IMG/VR virus record: IMGVR_UViG_3300030329_005193
Span: 1-21,949 of that record
Length of the DNA stretch: 21,949 bases
Direction: 5' to 3' (one strand)
DNA from: a virus
Shown here: positions 20,589-21,949 of the stretch, in pieces
Position numbering within the stretch: the first letter of the stretch is position 1
How the letters are laid out: each line of letters begins with the position of its first letter
The notes under the pieces: model-generated
The model's input: only the letters and a program-made list of their open reading frames with translations
Told to the model about the DNA's origin: nothing
The model's database searches: none
Translations under genes and position numbers: made by a program

Positions 20589-21047
20589 CTATTTAATCCT
20601 CATATACTTTGAAACCGCTCGATTCCCAAACCAGAAGGCAAGGATAGAACTAAAGAGTGCTTGAGTATTATCCGACCACAGTACCTCCACTCCGTCTTTC
20701 CAATCTCCACCACTCTCAATAACTTTCATCATTATTACTCCCTGGACGGCCAGGAAAAGAATAAAAAAAGAGTAAGTAAGGACAGGACGGACAGAGCCTC
20801 GTAAGGCGTTAATGAAACGACCTGAATCAAGAGACTGGTCATGTTGGTAGAGTCCTTTTGTTTCTTCGATATCTGCTTGTTTATCCAGTGCAGCTAACTT
20901 TAAATCACTGCGTCTTTCCATCATATCGTATTCAAGCTTCATCCGTTCAAGATGGTGCTTATGCTCCTGGCCTTTGCGAAAAAACGCAAGCACTTCAGGC
21001 AGAAAAGATGTACCAAAACCAATAAGAGTGCCTAATAGTGTAATCAT
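20589..21047 (-). CDS. Holin-like protein, three-TM GTA type
   Basis: Taken from the ATG at 21047, which overlaps the previous stop (ATGA) and has GGAG eight bases upstream, this is 152 residues; a GTG three codons earlier is less likely. A first hydrophobic helix (ITLLGTLIGFGTSFLPEVLA) is followed by a long charged helix (about 25-70). Two more hydrophobic segments follow, VRPVLTYSFFILFLAVQGVI and ALFSSILAFWFGNRA. The RP and WFGNR motifs and layout resemble the 3-TM holins of gene-transfer agents and phages. It sits next to the endolysin, so it probably forms the membrane lesion that lets the enzyme out. Confidence 0.75.
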   Translation of the reverse strand: MITLLGTLIGFGTSFLPEVLAFFRKGQEHKHHLERMKLEYDMMERRSDLKLAALDKQADIEETKGLYQHDQSLDSGRFINALRGSVRPVLTYSFFILFLAVQGVIMMKVIESGGDWKDGVEVLWSDNTQALFSSILAFWFGNRAVSKYMRIK

Positions 21048-21892
21048 GCTACACACTCCCCGTCGTTAGACTGACAAAGATACGACTTATTATCAAAGAT
21101 CCAATCACCTTGACGCTGCACAAAGTCTCCCAAATCTTTATAACTTCTAGTCTTGTGGAATTTAGCGCCAACCTTAGTTTCTAAGCTTGACCACCATTGC
21201 ATACGCTCTGGATGTTCACGCCAAACGGCAGCCAGAGTTGCTTCCGATTTAAGGAAACAACCATCACAGTTTCCCAAACCTTTTTCTACTCTCAAATCAA
21301 ATGGTTGGTCTTTCCAAAAGCTATGAATATTATGGAGCGATACAGTTGCATTGTTTAATGGATACCAGTTGCTCCATCTCTTATCTTTTGAAACGCGCAA
21401 TCTGTTATTTTCATCTGCGCGAATACCGACAGTGTTAATCCACTTTTTCCAACCTTGTCTGACTAAATACCTTTTTATCGTCAGGACTTTCATTTGTTGT
21501 GTGCAAAATCTTTGTGCTTGATTAGGCAAATATCTAAACTTTGTTACACTATCAATACACTGACTGAACGGCTCGCCATCACGACTAGCAGAGTTGTGGC
21601 TAACGGTTACAAACTTAGGCATTTGTTTTCTGTACTCTAGCCATGTGATAGGCACACGCCAACGCTCGCTGCACTCTTGTACAAAGTCTAATGTCTCTGG
21701 CATCTCACGCCCAGTATTTGCAAAGACAACCTTGCAACGCTCTGGCAAATCTCCGTTAGCCTCAAGTATTTTATGCAACATATATCCTGACGTTCTGCCA
21801 CCAGAAAAACTAATCAACACATTACCATCTGGTAGTGTGTATGCGTTACAGTTTTTTTCAAAACGTAAAAGACTCCCTGATAATGCAATCAT
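21044..21892 (-). CDS. PAPS-reductase-family protein
   Basis: This 282-residue protein carries the N-type ATP pyrophosphatase loop SFSGGRTSG (28-36) and VVFANTGREMPETLDFV. CTQQMKV follows in mid-protein, then GNCDGCFLKS and EHPERMQWW, with Cys residues at the very C-terminus. The family includes PAPS reductase, DndC and related enzymes that handle sulfur transfer or adenylation. Phage members are common, but their substrates are mostly unknown. It overlaps both neighbours by four bases, so it is locked into the lysis operon. A role in sulfur metabolism or DNA/RNA thiolation during infection is possible; neither is shown by the sequence. Confidence 0.75.
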   Translation of the reverse strand: MIALSGSLLRFEKNCNAYTLPDGNVLISFSGGRTSGYMLHKILEANGDLPERCKVVFANTGREMPETLDFVQECSERWRVPITWLEYRKQMPKFVTVSHNSASRDGEPFSQCIDSVTKFRYLPNQAQRFCTQQMKVLTIKRYLVRQGWKKWINTVGIRADENNRLRVSKDKRWSNWYPLNNATVSLHNIHSFWKDQPFDLRVEKGLGNCDGCFLKSEATLAAVWREHPERMQWWSSLETKVGAKFHKTRSYKDLGDFVQRQGDWIFDNKSYLCQSNDGECVA

Positions 21893-21949
21893 TTTTTCTT
21901 TTTGACCCTTTTCCTAGATGTCTTTTTTTTAGTCGGCCCGTGCTCTTTT
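21889..21949 (-). CDS. C-terminal end of an unidentified basic protein (partial)
   Basis: The minus frame entering from the right edge reads KEHGPTKKKTSRKRVKKKK and stops at a TGA that overlaps the ATG of the PAPS-reductase-like gene (ATGA). The other frames are closed or less coherent. The overlap pattern, the same as at neighbouring junctions, supports a real upstream gene in this operon. Only the Lys/Arg-rich tail is seen, so the function cannot be judged. Confidence 0.45.
   Translation of the reverse strand, partial: KEHGPTKKKTSRKRVKKKK

Overview
This window reads as part of a temperate, short-tailed (podovirus-like) phage of a proteobacterial host. The late genes are a T7-type virion set: collar-type portal, scaffold, one capsid protein, two tail tubular proteins and gp14/gp15-like internal core proteins. 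No phage RNA polymerase, DNA polymerase or helicase is seen. The host is inferred only loosely, from Shine-Dalgarno starts, two perfect TTATCCACA DnaA boxes and a bacterial tRNA 3' end in the attachment site. A single tRNA-derived attachment core has phage genes on both sides. This suggests the sequence comes from a free or circular phage genome rather than a prophage edge.

Region 1-11,068 is the late operon, all on the minus strand and read from right to left: small terminase, a 258-nt non-coding gap, large terminase, two unknown genes, a 10-codon leader, portal, a Bbp19-like protein, scaffold, capsid, decoration-like protein, terminator hairpin, tail tubular proteins A and B, gp14-like and gp15-like (cut by the window edge). 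Most junctions are 1-4 nt overlaps or short gaps.

Region 11,069-15,281 is accessory and early. A small plus-strand gene at 11,332 has its own promoter and terminator. The rest is minus strand: a Cro-like regulator, a VRR-NUC nuclease, several very small proteins (including a 26-residue membrane peptide and a 57-residue Cys-rich protein), an orphan C5 cytosine methyltransferase, a winged-helix protein and a DUF6362-like protein. A second long ORF with its own conserved-looking motifs is nested in another frame of the methyltransferase gene. A 316-nt gap at 12,081-12,396 carries two repeat arrays, and two perfect DnaA boxes lie in or beside it. It is the best origin candidate.

Region 15,282-19,682 is the lysogeny and recombination block: a repressor, then a plus-strand operon of exonuclease, ssDNA-annealing protein, SSB-like protein and small HTH protein (excisionase candidate), converging on a minus-strand tyrosine integrase. 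A motif CGTTAAGT (core ACGTTAAG) recurs in the control regions of these genes and of the 11,332 gene, and looks like the phage operator.

Region 19,683-20,124 is attP: a 27-nt tRNA 3' end flanked by eight same-strand TTGGCACT-type sites and a 33-bp direct repeat. To its right lie an M15 endolysin, a 3-TM holin-like protein, a PAPS-reductase-like protein and the tail end of one more gene, all minus strand.
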